Positions 48,581 to 59,503 of a stretch of 64,000 nucleotides of DNA are shown here, piece after piece. Source of the DNA: Torreya grandis (taxonomy: Eukaryota > Streptophyta > Pinopsida > Cupressales > Taxaceae); the NCBI GenBank assembly GCA_037957365.1, contig JARHVA010004250.1, forward strand, positions 421,001 to 485,000. The letters run 5' to 3'. Made by a program: the position numbers and the translations under genes. The notes under the pieces are model-generated. The model searched no databases. It had not been told where the DNA came from and saw only the letters and a list, made by a program, of their open reading frames with translations. Each line of letters starts with the position of its first letter. Position 1 is the stretch's first letter.

Positions 48581-51409
48581 AGTATTCATTGAAGACTAAT
48601 GAAACCTTAGCAGTAGTTTGATTATATATTCATAAGGACTTATCTAATGGATTGGATAATGTGTGTGGATATATTTACTAATATTTATGAGCACATGCAT
48701 GGTGATTTCACATTTATATTAGATTGGATGTATGATCAAAATCTTATTTATATTTGTTATATCTTTTGACACTGTGTCAAATTTTTACTTGTCTTATATC
48801 ATGATTTCTTACTTATTATACTATATCTTGCTTATCTTTTATAGTTTGCATATGATTGTCTTTTCTTTATCATTGCTTTCCCTTCCCTTTTCCCTAGAGT
48901 TTTCCTCAAAAATATCTTTCTTGTATCTTTATGAATTATTTAATTTATTATCCTTATTTTTCGTAGATAATTTGTCATGGTGATTTGGTTATACAAACCT
49001 TGTTCCCCTTGGTTATTATTTCCCTCTACCATGTGATCAGTTAGAAAATAATAAATCTCATTATTATCTCCTTTTACCAATCCAATTTGGATCTCATTTT
49101 TCCCTTCTTCCTTTATACATAAACTAAGCATATACATGGTTGAGACTTGAGATCACATTCTAGTTCATTATCAAGCCTAAGTGTCCTAGTTAGTCTTTTT
49201 CTTTGGTTACTCAGATTTCTTTAGCCTTAGCTTATAACTCATTCATGTGTATCATTATATCTCTCATGATTGGTCATTCCAAGTATATATGGAGGAGGAA
49301 TATTTATAAAAAATACTTCAAAATAAAGTTAAAATCCAAATCATTTAAACAAAAGGAAAAAAATATTCTTAAAATTCTAATCACACTAAAATATGTGATT
49401 CAAAGCACATATATTTCTTATAGCCAAATATAAAACTTCAAATTTGGCCTCATAGTAGATTTGAGGTCCTTTGGTGTGTGGTAGGTCAGTAGATAAGAAG
49501 AGGAAAATAAAAATATCTTTTAGTGCTACCTAATTTCTCATGTAAGTACCTAATTTTCATAGTAGATCGATGGCTCTATAAGGGGTCCTGAAGAGTGAGG
49601 AACATGTTGTGGGAAGGTAGGTCCATTTTAATTTCTTGTACCAATCTACCTTCATGGTTTGATCTTAATATCACACTTATTTTCCTAAAAATATTTGTTT
49701 CTTTAGCAAACAAGTTTCCTTTGTACATAGACGACCACTAGTCACTTAATGTCTTCTCATGTCCTTAGTATTCCTCTTGTATCCTAAGGTATTCTCATAG
49801 GATACCTAAGTCTTGATTTTTTAACCCCTTTTTCACTCCTTATATCCCTTATATTCCCTTTTGATAAATATTATTTTGTCTACTAATCACTCCCCTTGGG
49901 ATTTCATTTGTGAGTTGTGTTGATTCTCACAAATGACCATCTTTTCCTTCCTATTACCCACATATTTGATCACCCAATTTTCATATTTATTAAACCATAG
50001 TGGTTTTCTCTTTATCAAGTTGAATTTTAAGACCATGGATAGGACCTGACCCTCCTCACAAAATTTTTCAATACCCAAGTCACCATCCAAATTACATGTG
50101 TCCAATTTGAGATAAGATTCGATTGATTATGAAGTTACACGTCATTTTACATGCTTTACATCTTGATTTAGTATGTTATATGATTAATTCATTTTTATTT
50201 TTCCTTTTTATATTCTTATTTTCTAGGTGCGTGTAAGATTTCAACCATTTCTTGATTTTTTCATACTTCCCACTTTGAATTAGTATGACCAAATTAAGAT
50301 AAATCTTCTACCAATTTATTTTTCTTTCATACTTCCAAACATGATTTAGTATGATTTATTGACTTAATTAATTTGTTTTTACTACCATTTGAGTCCTTTT
50401 ACATACCTTCCATTTTATTACTTTGTTTGTCATACTTCCCAACGTGATATTAGTATGATTTTACTTGTTTTAATTTGGTGCAAAAATATTTCACATTGAT
50501 TTAAATACAAATTCCTTTTTACCATCTTGTTTTTCCATTTCTTGGTTCTTTATACTTATTCATTTATTTTTATTACATATTTATCAACTTAAAATAGTTT
50601 TTAGTACATTTTATTGCTTGATTATATTGTTCCAAGTCATTTTTACCTATTTCTTTTTAACCATGCATGTGTTTTTCATAATGCTAGAAAAGAAACCACA
50701 TCTCATATATTTCATATAGCATATACAACAAAGCTAAACACATGTGATATAAATAAATATATCGTAAGCATCCATAACCTCAACCATAATGAACAACCAA
50801 AATCAACAACAATGACAACATAAACATATAACAAAAATATCCCAAAATAATCTATATATATCATGAGTTTTACACAATAAATGTAACCATATATAATGCC
50901 CTAGCTCTATGGTTGCATTCCATCCTATCTATATCATGGCCTATCCATGATACCTATTGAGACCTCACTTTGAATCATCAAAATGGTATATTTTAAGGAG
51001 GCCATCTAATAGCTTAATCACCTTACCTATCCCTATCGGTGTTTTGCCTATATTTATGACTCTACCAGCTAGGTTTGGATCTCTATCATCTACACTATTA
51101 TAGCTAGATGTGTAGTTATTTTATTTGTTAGGGCCTACCATACATGTATCTCCCCTAAACCCATCACTAATATTGGCTACGTACTCTCTCTTTCTTTACA
51201 CCTATATCTACCTCACTACCTCTCCGGATAATCTAAATCAACTTACCTATGTTAGGATAAATGGTACACTTAGATCCTCTAGTGTTGTGAGTCAAATGGA
51301 TGTAAATCCCCATTTAAGATGTTATAGAGTTATCCCCTCATAAAGGACCCCCATACTTACTCCTCATCTTTTCTTACACCAATAAAATCACATAAAATGG
51401 ATATTAGAT
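48581..51409. other. Internal region of O without recognisable coding
   Basis: This stretch is AT-rich, with several copies of a TATGATTTA/CATACTTCC-like phrase between 50,140 and 50,480. Short open frames exist on both strands, but none shows a domain. No RT or integrase remnant was seen. Confidence 0.45.
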
Positions 51410-52518
51410 CATTAATATATCTCATAATATCTATCTTTATTCCAAAAAATATATAAGTAATAAATATTAACAATATCTTTTTTACTTGTGTATGTCTTAG
51501 ATACTATTATATCACCATCTATACAACCACCAAACATAATCTCCCCATCTACATGGCCTCCTAACACCTCCTCTATATGCCACCTCCTTAGCTCAAACTT
51601 GGTTGGCATGGCTCATGTTAATCTCAGCCTATGTTTTAGTGTACTCTCTTTCATCATCTTTGCATCACATATGGGGTCATCTAGGATGGTAATAGTCTCC
51701 ACTCACTCCTTTATCTCCTACCTCCATCGATGCAATGTCCTTGATGGCCATTATTCATCTTGATGTGGAGTTTGTAGTTATATATCTAGTATCTCTACCT
51801 CTACATCCTTATCCTCTTAATTATTTCCTCATCATTCCTAACTAGTCCATGGTTGTTCTCAATGTAGCTTTAATGTCAACATCATTACTAGTGACCCCCA
51901 TCCTCTCCTCCCTTGTGGTTCCATCACATGCTAAGCCCATTACTTGAGCATCAATATCGATGCTATTAGATGACATAGGCCCATCTACCCTAACACCCAT
52001 GCCACTAGATGTGGTTCTCTCCACCATAAATAGTGTCTAATAACCTATATCATCTCTATCATTGGTTCAACTATGTCCTAACTTACCCATGTAGCTATTA
52101 TGTTCTCATATTATTGCCACATAATGTTTGCACATCTCACTGACTATAGCACTATAATATGGGAAATGACCCATGCTACCTAGTCTTCCCTTCATCTCCA
52201 CACCCGAGGTAACCTATCAGTGACTAGATGTGGTAACATAGTCAACTAGTACATAAGAAAATTCTCATAGATCTAAGCTATCAACAATATGATTTATCCC
52301 ATGGTCCTCTACCCTCTAACTAGAATCTCATACATAGCATGTACTATTTAGACCTAGATGATGGATCTTAGGTCATATAGAACTAACTCTTCCAATATCA
52401 TCCATCTCAAGGCTACCATAAATAGTGGTACCTTGCTATCTGACTTGTGATATAGCACCCATTGTGTCACAAGGCCTATCATAACCTTCTAGATATCTAA
52501 AATATATGATGTATATAT

Positions 52519-52557
<39 letters not shown>

Positions 52558-52960
52558 CAAACATACTCACTCTCCTACCTTGTAATATCATCTCTAAGCC
52601 TATATCCCACATGACTAAGGCGTTCCTATCCTGTAGACTATTTGTATCCCTACAATCACCTTTACTCCTACTATAGGTAGCCTCAAGAATGCATGAACAT
52701 CCTCTAGCATGATAACCACCTCTATTGTATCCCCATCCACCTCCCATCTAAATTTATTAGTCAATAATTCATAACAATTGAGGAACATGACTAAGAAGTC
52801 AACACTGAGGGTAATATGACACATTTATGTTATCTTTCTTAGACCTATGGATCCTAGTCTAGCCCTATCTCCATTTGATAACCTATATAATAAGTCCAAT
52901 AACCATGCCACATCCAAAAGTCTCTAAAATCTTCATCATCCCTTCACCCAAAAAATATCA
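51410..52960 (-). pseudogene. Antisense ORF of element O with a plant-mobile-domain-like region
   Basis: The minus strand reads GDRARLGSIGLRKIT, then LVMFLNCYELLTNKFRW, DTIEVVIMLEDVHAFLRLPI and G (52,930-52,640). This fits the start of the plant mobile domain (aminotransferase-like; LVERWxPETxTFHLPxGExTxTLEDVxxLLxLPIxG). Further on, after a TA microsatellite, it reads LVTQWVLYHKSDSKVPLFMV, LRWMILEELVLYDLRSII and LPRVWRWRED-like text, then a C-terminal piece PTKFELRRWHIEEVLGGHVDG ending near 51,412. It spans about 500 codons with frameshifts and stops. The domain occurs in MAIN/MAIL host genes and in transposable elements. Its antisense position between pol-side sequence and the 3' LTR fits an additional ORF of a Tat-like element. 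Confidence 0.6.
52512..52557. repeat. (TA)n microsatellite inside the antisense ORF
   Basis: About 46 bases of TA repeat with one interruption (TAATA near 52,529) lie within the decayed plant-mobile-domain ORF. The repeat adds IY-type codons to the minus-strand reading, so it post-dates loss of function. Confidence 0.9.
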
Positions 52961-54206
52961 AGGATGTATTAGTTCTTTCATATCATGTATAGTCATAATA
53001 CATTCTTTAACACATTCTTTTTACATTTTAAAGCAAATACAAACCTAAAATTACTCTATTTTATTCTCTTTAGCTTACTTTTAGTCTTATCAGTCCTTGA
53101 TCTTACTTGGTCATTTCAGGCCATTTTATCCCTCTTTCAACCTTTTACATGCTTTCCCATATCATTTTATCCCTTTGGTTAAACTAGTTTGACCAAAATT
53201 TTCCTATTTTTTCACTTGATTAACTCAAAATATGAGTTAACCCCCTTTTCTTCGCCTCCCTATTGTTGAGTTTCCATTTTAGACCTTTCAAACCACCTCA
53301 CAACTCCAAACTAGGCCTTCAACCTACAGATTTTATAGGGTCAACCAATACCTATTGGGTCAGCACTATGGATTCTACCTATTTTCTAGCCTACTAGGTT
53401 AACTAGGTTTACCTAGTGATTTTTGCCTACTAGCCCCTTACATTTTCCAAAAAAAGTGTAATTTCCTTGGTTTTTGCCTAAAACCTCCAAACCCATTTCC
53501 TGTCTTCCTATTTCCTACCCCTAGAATCTAATTTTTCCTTATTTTGACATCAAAAAATGCTTTAAATTCAAAATTACTAAAAATTCACTTCATTCAATAC
53601 AAATTTCAAAAACTAGTTTGAGATTCTTAGTTGCATACCTGTAGTACACATGTTGCCACCTCTGGAGACTCTTCCTATCTAGAATGTCATCTCCTCATCA
53701 TCCTAGCTTGTTTTCTCTCTAGAGATTTATTTTCTCTCCTTCACAAGTCAAAATAATAAATGACTTGTCTTTTCCCCTATTTTAAAACACTTTTCAAAAA
53801 CTCAAATCTTTCAATTATTGTCCTGTAGATTCCTTATTTTATTTCTATCTTTATTTTTACTCATCCATTTTTCAAACCATAAAATGCATTAGATTCATGA
53901 TGATGCAAATATTATTTTCGACTATCATATTCCTATCTTCCAAAAATTTCAATTTTTGGCTATTTTTTGCACTCACTTCTACATGATTATCTAGCATTCT
54001 CCATATTGGACACCTTCATATCTCTTACAGCCTACTTCTTTATCTACAGCTCTAAGGTAAGTTAAAGGTATGTGTTTTTCAATTGATTCATTTCATTTAT
54101 ATTATTGTCTACTTACTCCACTTTACTTAGCATCAACATTATGTGTTATCATGTTTTTATCTTGAAGCACCATCATGTGTTTCACTCACATGACATGTGA
54201 TTAGCT
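52961..54206. other. 3' untranslated region of O before the 3' LTR
   Basis: No coding is recognised. It contains further copies of the TAGGTTAACTAGGTTTACC-like motif seen in the O leader and LTRs (about 53,335-53,420). Confidence 0.4.
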
Positions 54207-54220
54207 CTGAGTGGGGCATA
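54207..54220 (+). promoter_or_regulatory. Polypurine tract of element O
   Basis: CTGAGTGGGGCATA lies immediately before the 3' LTR. GAGTGGGG-type tracts prime plus-strand synthesis in plant Ty3/gypsy elements, and this one fixes the orientation of O as plus. Confidence 0.6.
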
Positions 54221-55445
54221 TGTATACACATAATAGTTTTTAACTTTAATTGATTACCGACACTTTGTATCTTGTAGGAACCTATTGATTCTTAATCTAT
54301 CTTAGTTCATGCCTTAAGGGGTGCACTAGGAAAGGGGTGGGTAGACCATCAGTGCTTTGTAAGATTATTGTTCATTTTTCCACTTGCCATCTACATACTT
54401 GTCTCCTAAAACCATTATCCCTAAGCTTGTTCTTATCAATCCTACCTCCTCCAGTCTTTTTCCTCTTTCCATCCTCAATTTACTACCTTAGCATCCTTTT
54501 AGACTATTAGTTGTATTAGGTTAACTAGGTCAACCCAGTACAATTTAGGGGTATTTTTCACTTTCTTGGTTTTTTAGCTTTTCAGCCAACCTAGCATAGA
54601 CCCAATGATTTATTCTCTAAAACACACTAAGTCAACTAGGTTAACCCTATACAATTGATGTTATCAAGAGGATTTAGTGAAAGATCCTCCTATATATCCA
54701 AGTTTACTTCTAACCATTTCATAAGAGAATAATTATTAGAAAATAATTAGAAGCGAACATCTACTTATTGACCATTCTACTTGAGGAATAAATATTACGG
54801 TTCCATAATTTATTTAGACATGCATATTTTATCTTGTGGATAATTATTTTGGATGCTTAGATAGGTTGTGTATCTTAGAGCTAATTTATCTTGGTTATAC
54901 TTACATACCACAAAAATCTCTTGCAAAGTACCTTGTCTAAAGTAGAGATTGAGGCTCGACGGGTTCATCTTCAAAGGTAAGTATTCTTAACTTTATTTAT
55001 CCATTATTAAAGTAGATAGATAATGCATTTGTATTATTCTCCCATGTATTAAGATTTTGTATATATTGATGTGATTATATGTCTTCTAATACATGTCTAT
55101 TTTAGTTGTTTGTTTTATTATTTTTAACCCCCACTTTGTGCCACAAGCTTTGGTGTGCACTAGATTAGATTTAATTTATTGCTATTAAAATAAGTGAAAT
55201 GTTTTAAACCTTAGGAATCCATTAGGAGTTTTGTGTGATTGTGTTAGAATTTAGGCTTTGGAACCCTTTCTATCATGATATGTTGTGATAAGTGATACAA
55301 TTGATCCCTTAAATAGGTCTTGTAGATCCCCATATTGGTCATGTTCCTCCTTAACAAGTTTATCCCTAATAAAAAGTGTTTGTATTCTGTATCTTTTCTG
55401 AGATAGGATTGATTTATAGACATGATGTATTTTCAATTGCATACA
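54221..55445 (+). repeat. 3' LTR of element O
   Basis: This 1,225-bp partner of 27,629-28,857 starts TGTATACACA and ends GCATACA. It is collinear over its whole length with the 5' LTR. It is followed directly by the target-site duplication AAATG. Confidence 0.9.
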
Positions 55446-55450
55446 AAATG
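55446..55450 (+). repeat. Target-site duplication of element O, right copy (AAATG)
   Basis: An exact copy of 27,624-27,628. Removing O and one duplication joins the two parts of the H aORF in the same reading frame. Confidence 0.85.
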
Positions 55451-55815
55451 AGTGGATCAAAGGCTTAAAAATAAGTCTAACAATGGAAATGGAGGAATTG
55501 AAGTAGGTTCTCATAGGTTTCGAGTATTCAAGAGCATGGACTAGGTTACACAAGCCTTATAAAATCATCAACACCTTGAGAGAATGATCAAAAAATGAGA
55601 TGTATAGGATTTTGAGGGGTAGACCATGATTAGGATGCCATGCAGAAGCAAATAAACTAGTCTATTTGTTTAATTTTTATCATCACTCATGAAGTCCCCA
55701 TAAGCTAGCGGATCATGTAAAATTGTAGTTCTACATACCAAGATCATCCCTTGAAATTTTCATCCCCTTTGAATATTTTGGCACAAATTATAAGCTTATA
55801 AAGTTAGACCAATAA
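55451..55815 (+). pseudogene. aORF of element H, segment 2
   Basis: The frame entering from 27,623 continues without shift: NEWIKGLKISLTMEMEEL, VLIGFEYSRAWTRLHKPYKI, LADHVKL and FEYFGTNYKLIKLD, with about 6 stops in 120 codons. It then ends at a probable second insertion. Confidence 0.5.
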
Positions 55816-57690
55816 TGTAATCTATTCATGCTAACATCAAGTTTAGGATCGATCAAAACAAATCTTTTTGATCTTAAATTTGATGGTCATGCAAACATCA
55901 ATGATGGTCATGTGAATGTCATTTGATAGGATCATGGAAGTCAATTTCAAGATCATGAAATATCCATTAGTTTTCAAATAGTGGGTCCTAATTAATTTGA
56001 TGGTCTATGTTACATCATGAATCTTGATCTAATGATGTAAGATAAGTCAAAACGTCAAAGGGGTCTAGAGATTGACATGTGGCGTAAGTGTATAAGGTTA
56101 TATAATGATAGTGAATCCTAAGAATCAATATACATTTGACATATGGCACAAGTTTGGATAAAGTTTACAAGTCAAGGGTAGGACTGATGGCTCACTCTCA
56201 GTCGTATAGATCAAAATCAATGGAGTGAGATGAGTCAAAATTTTAATAAGTTGAGTTAGATATTGATAGCCAATTAGAACAAAGATGATCCTAGGGCTTT
56301 TGATAGAAGTTAAGAAACCATTTTTTATGAAGTGAAATGGGTTTTGTAAGATCAATCGGTCACCATTGAAGTTCGATCTAATGTAATTAAAGGGACACAC
56401 TAATGTAGTAAGACATAAGAAATATAAAGGGACCACCATTATAGCTAAATATGAACCTCTAGTTCATAAATTTGTATTAGGTAGGGTTATTTTTTCAACT
56501 GTGTTTTACATTTTAAGAAAGGTCCATGTACATATGATCTTTTGGTTCCAACAGAGATAGATTAGGTATTTTTAATCCTATTCATATCTAGAAAGGGATA
56601 TATAGTCTATAGGTTTGCATTAATATAAAGGATATAGGAAAACCAATAATATTAGATTGGTTTTCCATCTAAAGTGGACCTATGATCATGGAGCAAATGG
56701 GTGATTAATACAAAGGGTCTCATTTTTCCATGTGGGTCCATCAACAACAAAGTAAGTACTAGATTCCATTCATGGCATGGCATTATCATTTTTAGGTTTG
56801 GAGGATTTGATCTTCACGAACATGTCAAGTGGACTTAGGGTCCTAAGGTGGTAAACTAGTAGTTAAGGAAGTGTTTAGGAGCATTGATTCTAATCAAATA
56901 GATTTTGTCATCATATAGAAGCAACCCTTATCTCTAGTGAGATATTTTAGCCAATGAGAAAATCTTGAGGATTATTGGAGCAAAAGGAGGTCTATTTGTT
57001 GATAAAATCATGCATGTAGAAAGGAATCAATGAGTAACTAACTCACTTTTTTATCTTGAGGACTCTTTCTCCACTCTCCTATGAATTATTCTCATGTCTA
57101 TTTCTACTATATATAGATTATTTTGAGCTAGAAAAGGGCCCCTCTATATTTTCTTAGATCTCTCTCTTGGGCATGACTAAACTTTTCGAAGATGTAGATT
57201 GTAACCTCTTGAAATGAATATAAGATTGTTCTTTAGATTTCATTATTCTAGTATAGTGTGTACATGTTAGATTTGCATATGTGGTAGATGTCTCTCCCTT
57301 ATTAAGTAATGATCTCACCTAGTTACTAGTCCATCTTGTTATGTAAGTCATGATTAGTGTTGTATATCTTTTTATTGAATCCCACATGTGGATAATATGA
57401 CTGGTTAGTGTATTACATTAGATATCTCCATCGTTTCCTTCATATTTAGATCATTTGGTGAACCTCTACATGAAATACTAATATATGATAGATATTTGAG
57501 ATTCTAGATCTAGTCTTGTGCTTTTTTCATTAGTGATTAAGAGTCAATCAAAGTATATCAACCATAGTTTATGGTACATCACCATCTCTAGCTTAAGTTT
57601 CTCTTTTAAGTTGTCCCTCTCTCCCTTTTTGCTAGTCATTAATAGGTTTAGATAGTGTAAATGAGATAAAATGATACATAAGAGGAGTTA
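55816..57690 (+). mobile_element. LTR-like insertion in the aORF of element H
   Basis: The H aORF is readable up to about 55,815 and again from about 57,690. The 1.87 kb between carries a TATA box (57,107-57,116) and a leader-like sequence, with TTTGGTGAACC at about 57,453 resembling the O primer-binding site. Without this interval the H aORF would be close to the E1 aORF in length. TGTAATC (55,816) is a possible start. No end with a matching duplication was found, so the ends are approximate and it could be a solo LTR or an LTR plus a fragment. Confidence 0.4.
57107..57116 (+). promoter_or_regulatory. TATA box in the LTR-like insertion
   Basis: CTATATATAG is followed by a CT-rich leader-like run. 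No other promoter element is identifiable. Confidence 0.4.
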
Positions 57691-59396
57691 GCTTCATTAA
57701 AAATCCTAGAGGACTGACCCCATTATAGGATACCCATATCCTAAGCTTAGTTCCATGTTGAGCTAGATTTAGAACTATGACCTAAACACTTCTTCTAGCT
57801 AGGGTGAAATCTATATCTCCAATAATACCCCCTAAGGAAACTATACCAATAATTTAAATCAAAGGGTTAGAGTTGGTAACACAAACTATTTATTTGGAAC
57901 ATGAAACATTGACACCTAAGGATGGTGATTTACAAGAGAAAATATACATTCTAGAGGAGATACTAGAAAAAGAAGTTATTCTAGAAGAATAAGAGTAACT
58001 TACCCCAAACCCAAAGAAGACACCTTCACTAGTGCAACATGAATAAACCACCAATAAGGAGTCACAAGTAGAAATCTAGAATATCATTAGTGAAGAGAGG
58101 TATTGTTAATATATGACTTAGGAATGAGTGATTTTAATATTGGGGCCAGCCCAAGAGTAAAGACATAGACATTGAGATAATCAAGAAAGATCCCTCTAAA
58201 GGAAAAGAGTTGGTTGATAAAACCATCTAGAAGTGGACAAATAAAATTTATTTAAAAACAAACCTATTCACCTCATAGCAAATGGGAGTGTTAGAAAAAT
58301 ACTGGTACATGTTTTCACATTTTACATCAGAGGACACATCTAATTAGACTTGGTTGGAGTTGTCATTCACCCATGCTATTTATAATAAAGAAAAACTTTT
58401 AGAGATGACATCATATAGCCTAGTTTTATACCCAAGAGAAATAACACTTCTAGATACCCTTTAGGTAGACTCTCAATAGTTTACTATGAAATAGGCTAGT
58501 GTGACACTTCTAAAATTGGCACATGAGGTAAATAGTTATAATGCCTTATCTGAATCTGATGTTTGACAACTCTAAAAGAAGCATGCAAAAATGGTTATTT
58601 TATTTCATAATGAGAGTGTTGTGAGAATTAAACTTGAATAATTTGTTGAGGTCAAGTGCTAGTTAGAGATTGAAATAGAATCCTAGGTTAAAACATTGAA
58701 CATCTTTAATATAATTTTGAGCCAAGAATTAGTGATTGTAGATGGGGTGCCCCTTTATAGTGAGGTAACAAATAAACTAGAGACATTATATAGAGCTTTT
58801 GTTGAAGTGATGTAAAGACTAGCCCAACCCTAAAATGATCAAATTTGGGAAATAGATTAGTCCACTAAAGTAGTAGAGGTGTGCAAAAGTTTCTTACATA
58901 AAATTAGAGACATGATTCCCATCTTTGATGTGTTTTTAAAAATATGGTGTGACCTAGTAAATTTTTAGAGGCTAAGATATAGGTGGAAGAAATTAAGTGA
59001 CAAGAGTTGGCGGATATTGCCTTCATAATAACAGACAACATAGAATGCGCCAAATCATTTGAGGATGTCAAGGATTTTGAGAACAAAATAAGCTCTCAGC
59101 ATAAGGAAATAAATTCAAAATTCATGACTCTTTGAGGATAGTTGTCACTGAGGTCACCTCATTTGAAAGAATTCATAAGGATTCCTCCACATCCCTTAAG
59201 CATTTGGTTAATAAAATAGGAGAATTTCTTGAATAGCCTAAGGAAATGAAGAAGATCAAAGTGGTGGTAGAGGAAATCAAATCCATTATGTATAACACCT
59301 TAAACCATTAGGAGGGTGTCAAAAATAAAATTGAGCAAACAAGACCTAAGTTTTTAGAGGATCTTGATAATAATTCTTAGTCTGAGATAGACTAAT
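57691..59396 (+). pseudogene. aORF of element H, segment 3 (C-terminal part)
   Basis: The plus strand reads VKSISPIIPPKETIPII and LTPKDGDLQEKIYILEEILE. After a shift comes DIDIEIIKKDPSKGKELVD, MGVLEKYWYMFSHFTSEDTS, TWLELSFTHAIYNKEKLLEM, LAHEVNSYNALSESDV and VIVDGVPLYSEVTNKLE. The C-terminus is coiled-coil-like: SFERIHKDSSTSLKHLVNKI, KEMKKIKVVVEEIKSIM and KNKIEQTRPKFLEDLDNN, ending SEID-stop at 59,396. Several stops stand where a Gln codon is plausible. Like the E1 aORF it has a Lys/Glu-rich middle and coiled-coil end, and it is followed within 15 bases by a polypurine tract. Confidence 0.6.
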
Positions 59397-59400
59397 GTAT

Positions 59401-59410
59401 TAGTGTGGGG
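59401..59410 (+). promoter_or_regulatory. Polypurine tract of element H
   Basis: TAGTGTGGGG lies between the aORF stop and the LTR start TGATTATGGG. AGTGTGGGG is a common plant Ty3/gypsy tract. Confidence 0.5.
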
Positions 59411-59482
59411 TGATTATGGGACCCCAATTTTCGCTAAGTATTTTTTTAGAATAACTGTCATAAAAGACCCTAGCATGAAAGA

Positions 59483-59503
59483 CCATGGAATGAGATTCCA
59501 TGG
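59483..59503. repeat. Perfect short hairpin in the H LTR
   Basis: CCATGGAAT and ATTCCATGG are perfect 9-base arms around the loop GAG. Further CATGGAA copies follow at 59,505 and 59,523. Confidence 0.8.

Larger units (their letters stand above)
27629..55445 (+). mobile_element. Element O: Ty3/gypsy retrotransposon with gag and protease but no visible RT or integrase, containing nested element L
   Basis: O spans 27.8 kb including the nested L, or about 14.5 kb without it. LTRs, target-site duplication, primer-binding-site candidate and polypurine tract are all present. Coding content on the plus strand is gag (30,518-31,913 and 45,197-46,470), protease (46,590-46,995) and a Pro/Ser-rich tail to about 48,580. 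An antisense ORF lies at 52,960-51,410. I found no reverse transcriptase, RNase H or integrase motif between 46,995 and 54,206, so O was probably mobilised in trans. O is inserted in the aORF of element H. Confidence 0.85.

Noticed and set aside
52436..52747. 103-codon minus-strand ORF as a separate protein
   Set aside because: Its C-terminal half is translated from the TA microsatellite, and the rest is a shadow frame of the plant-mobile-domain ORF.
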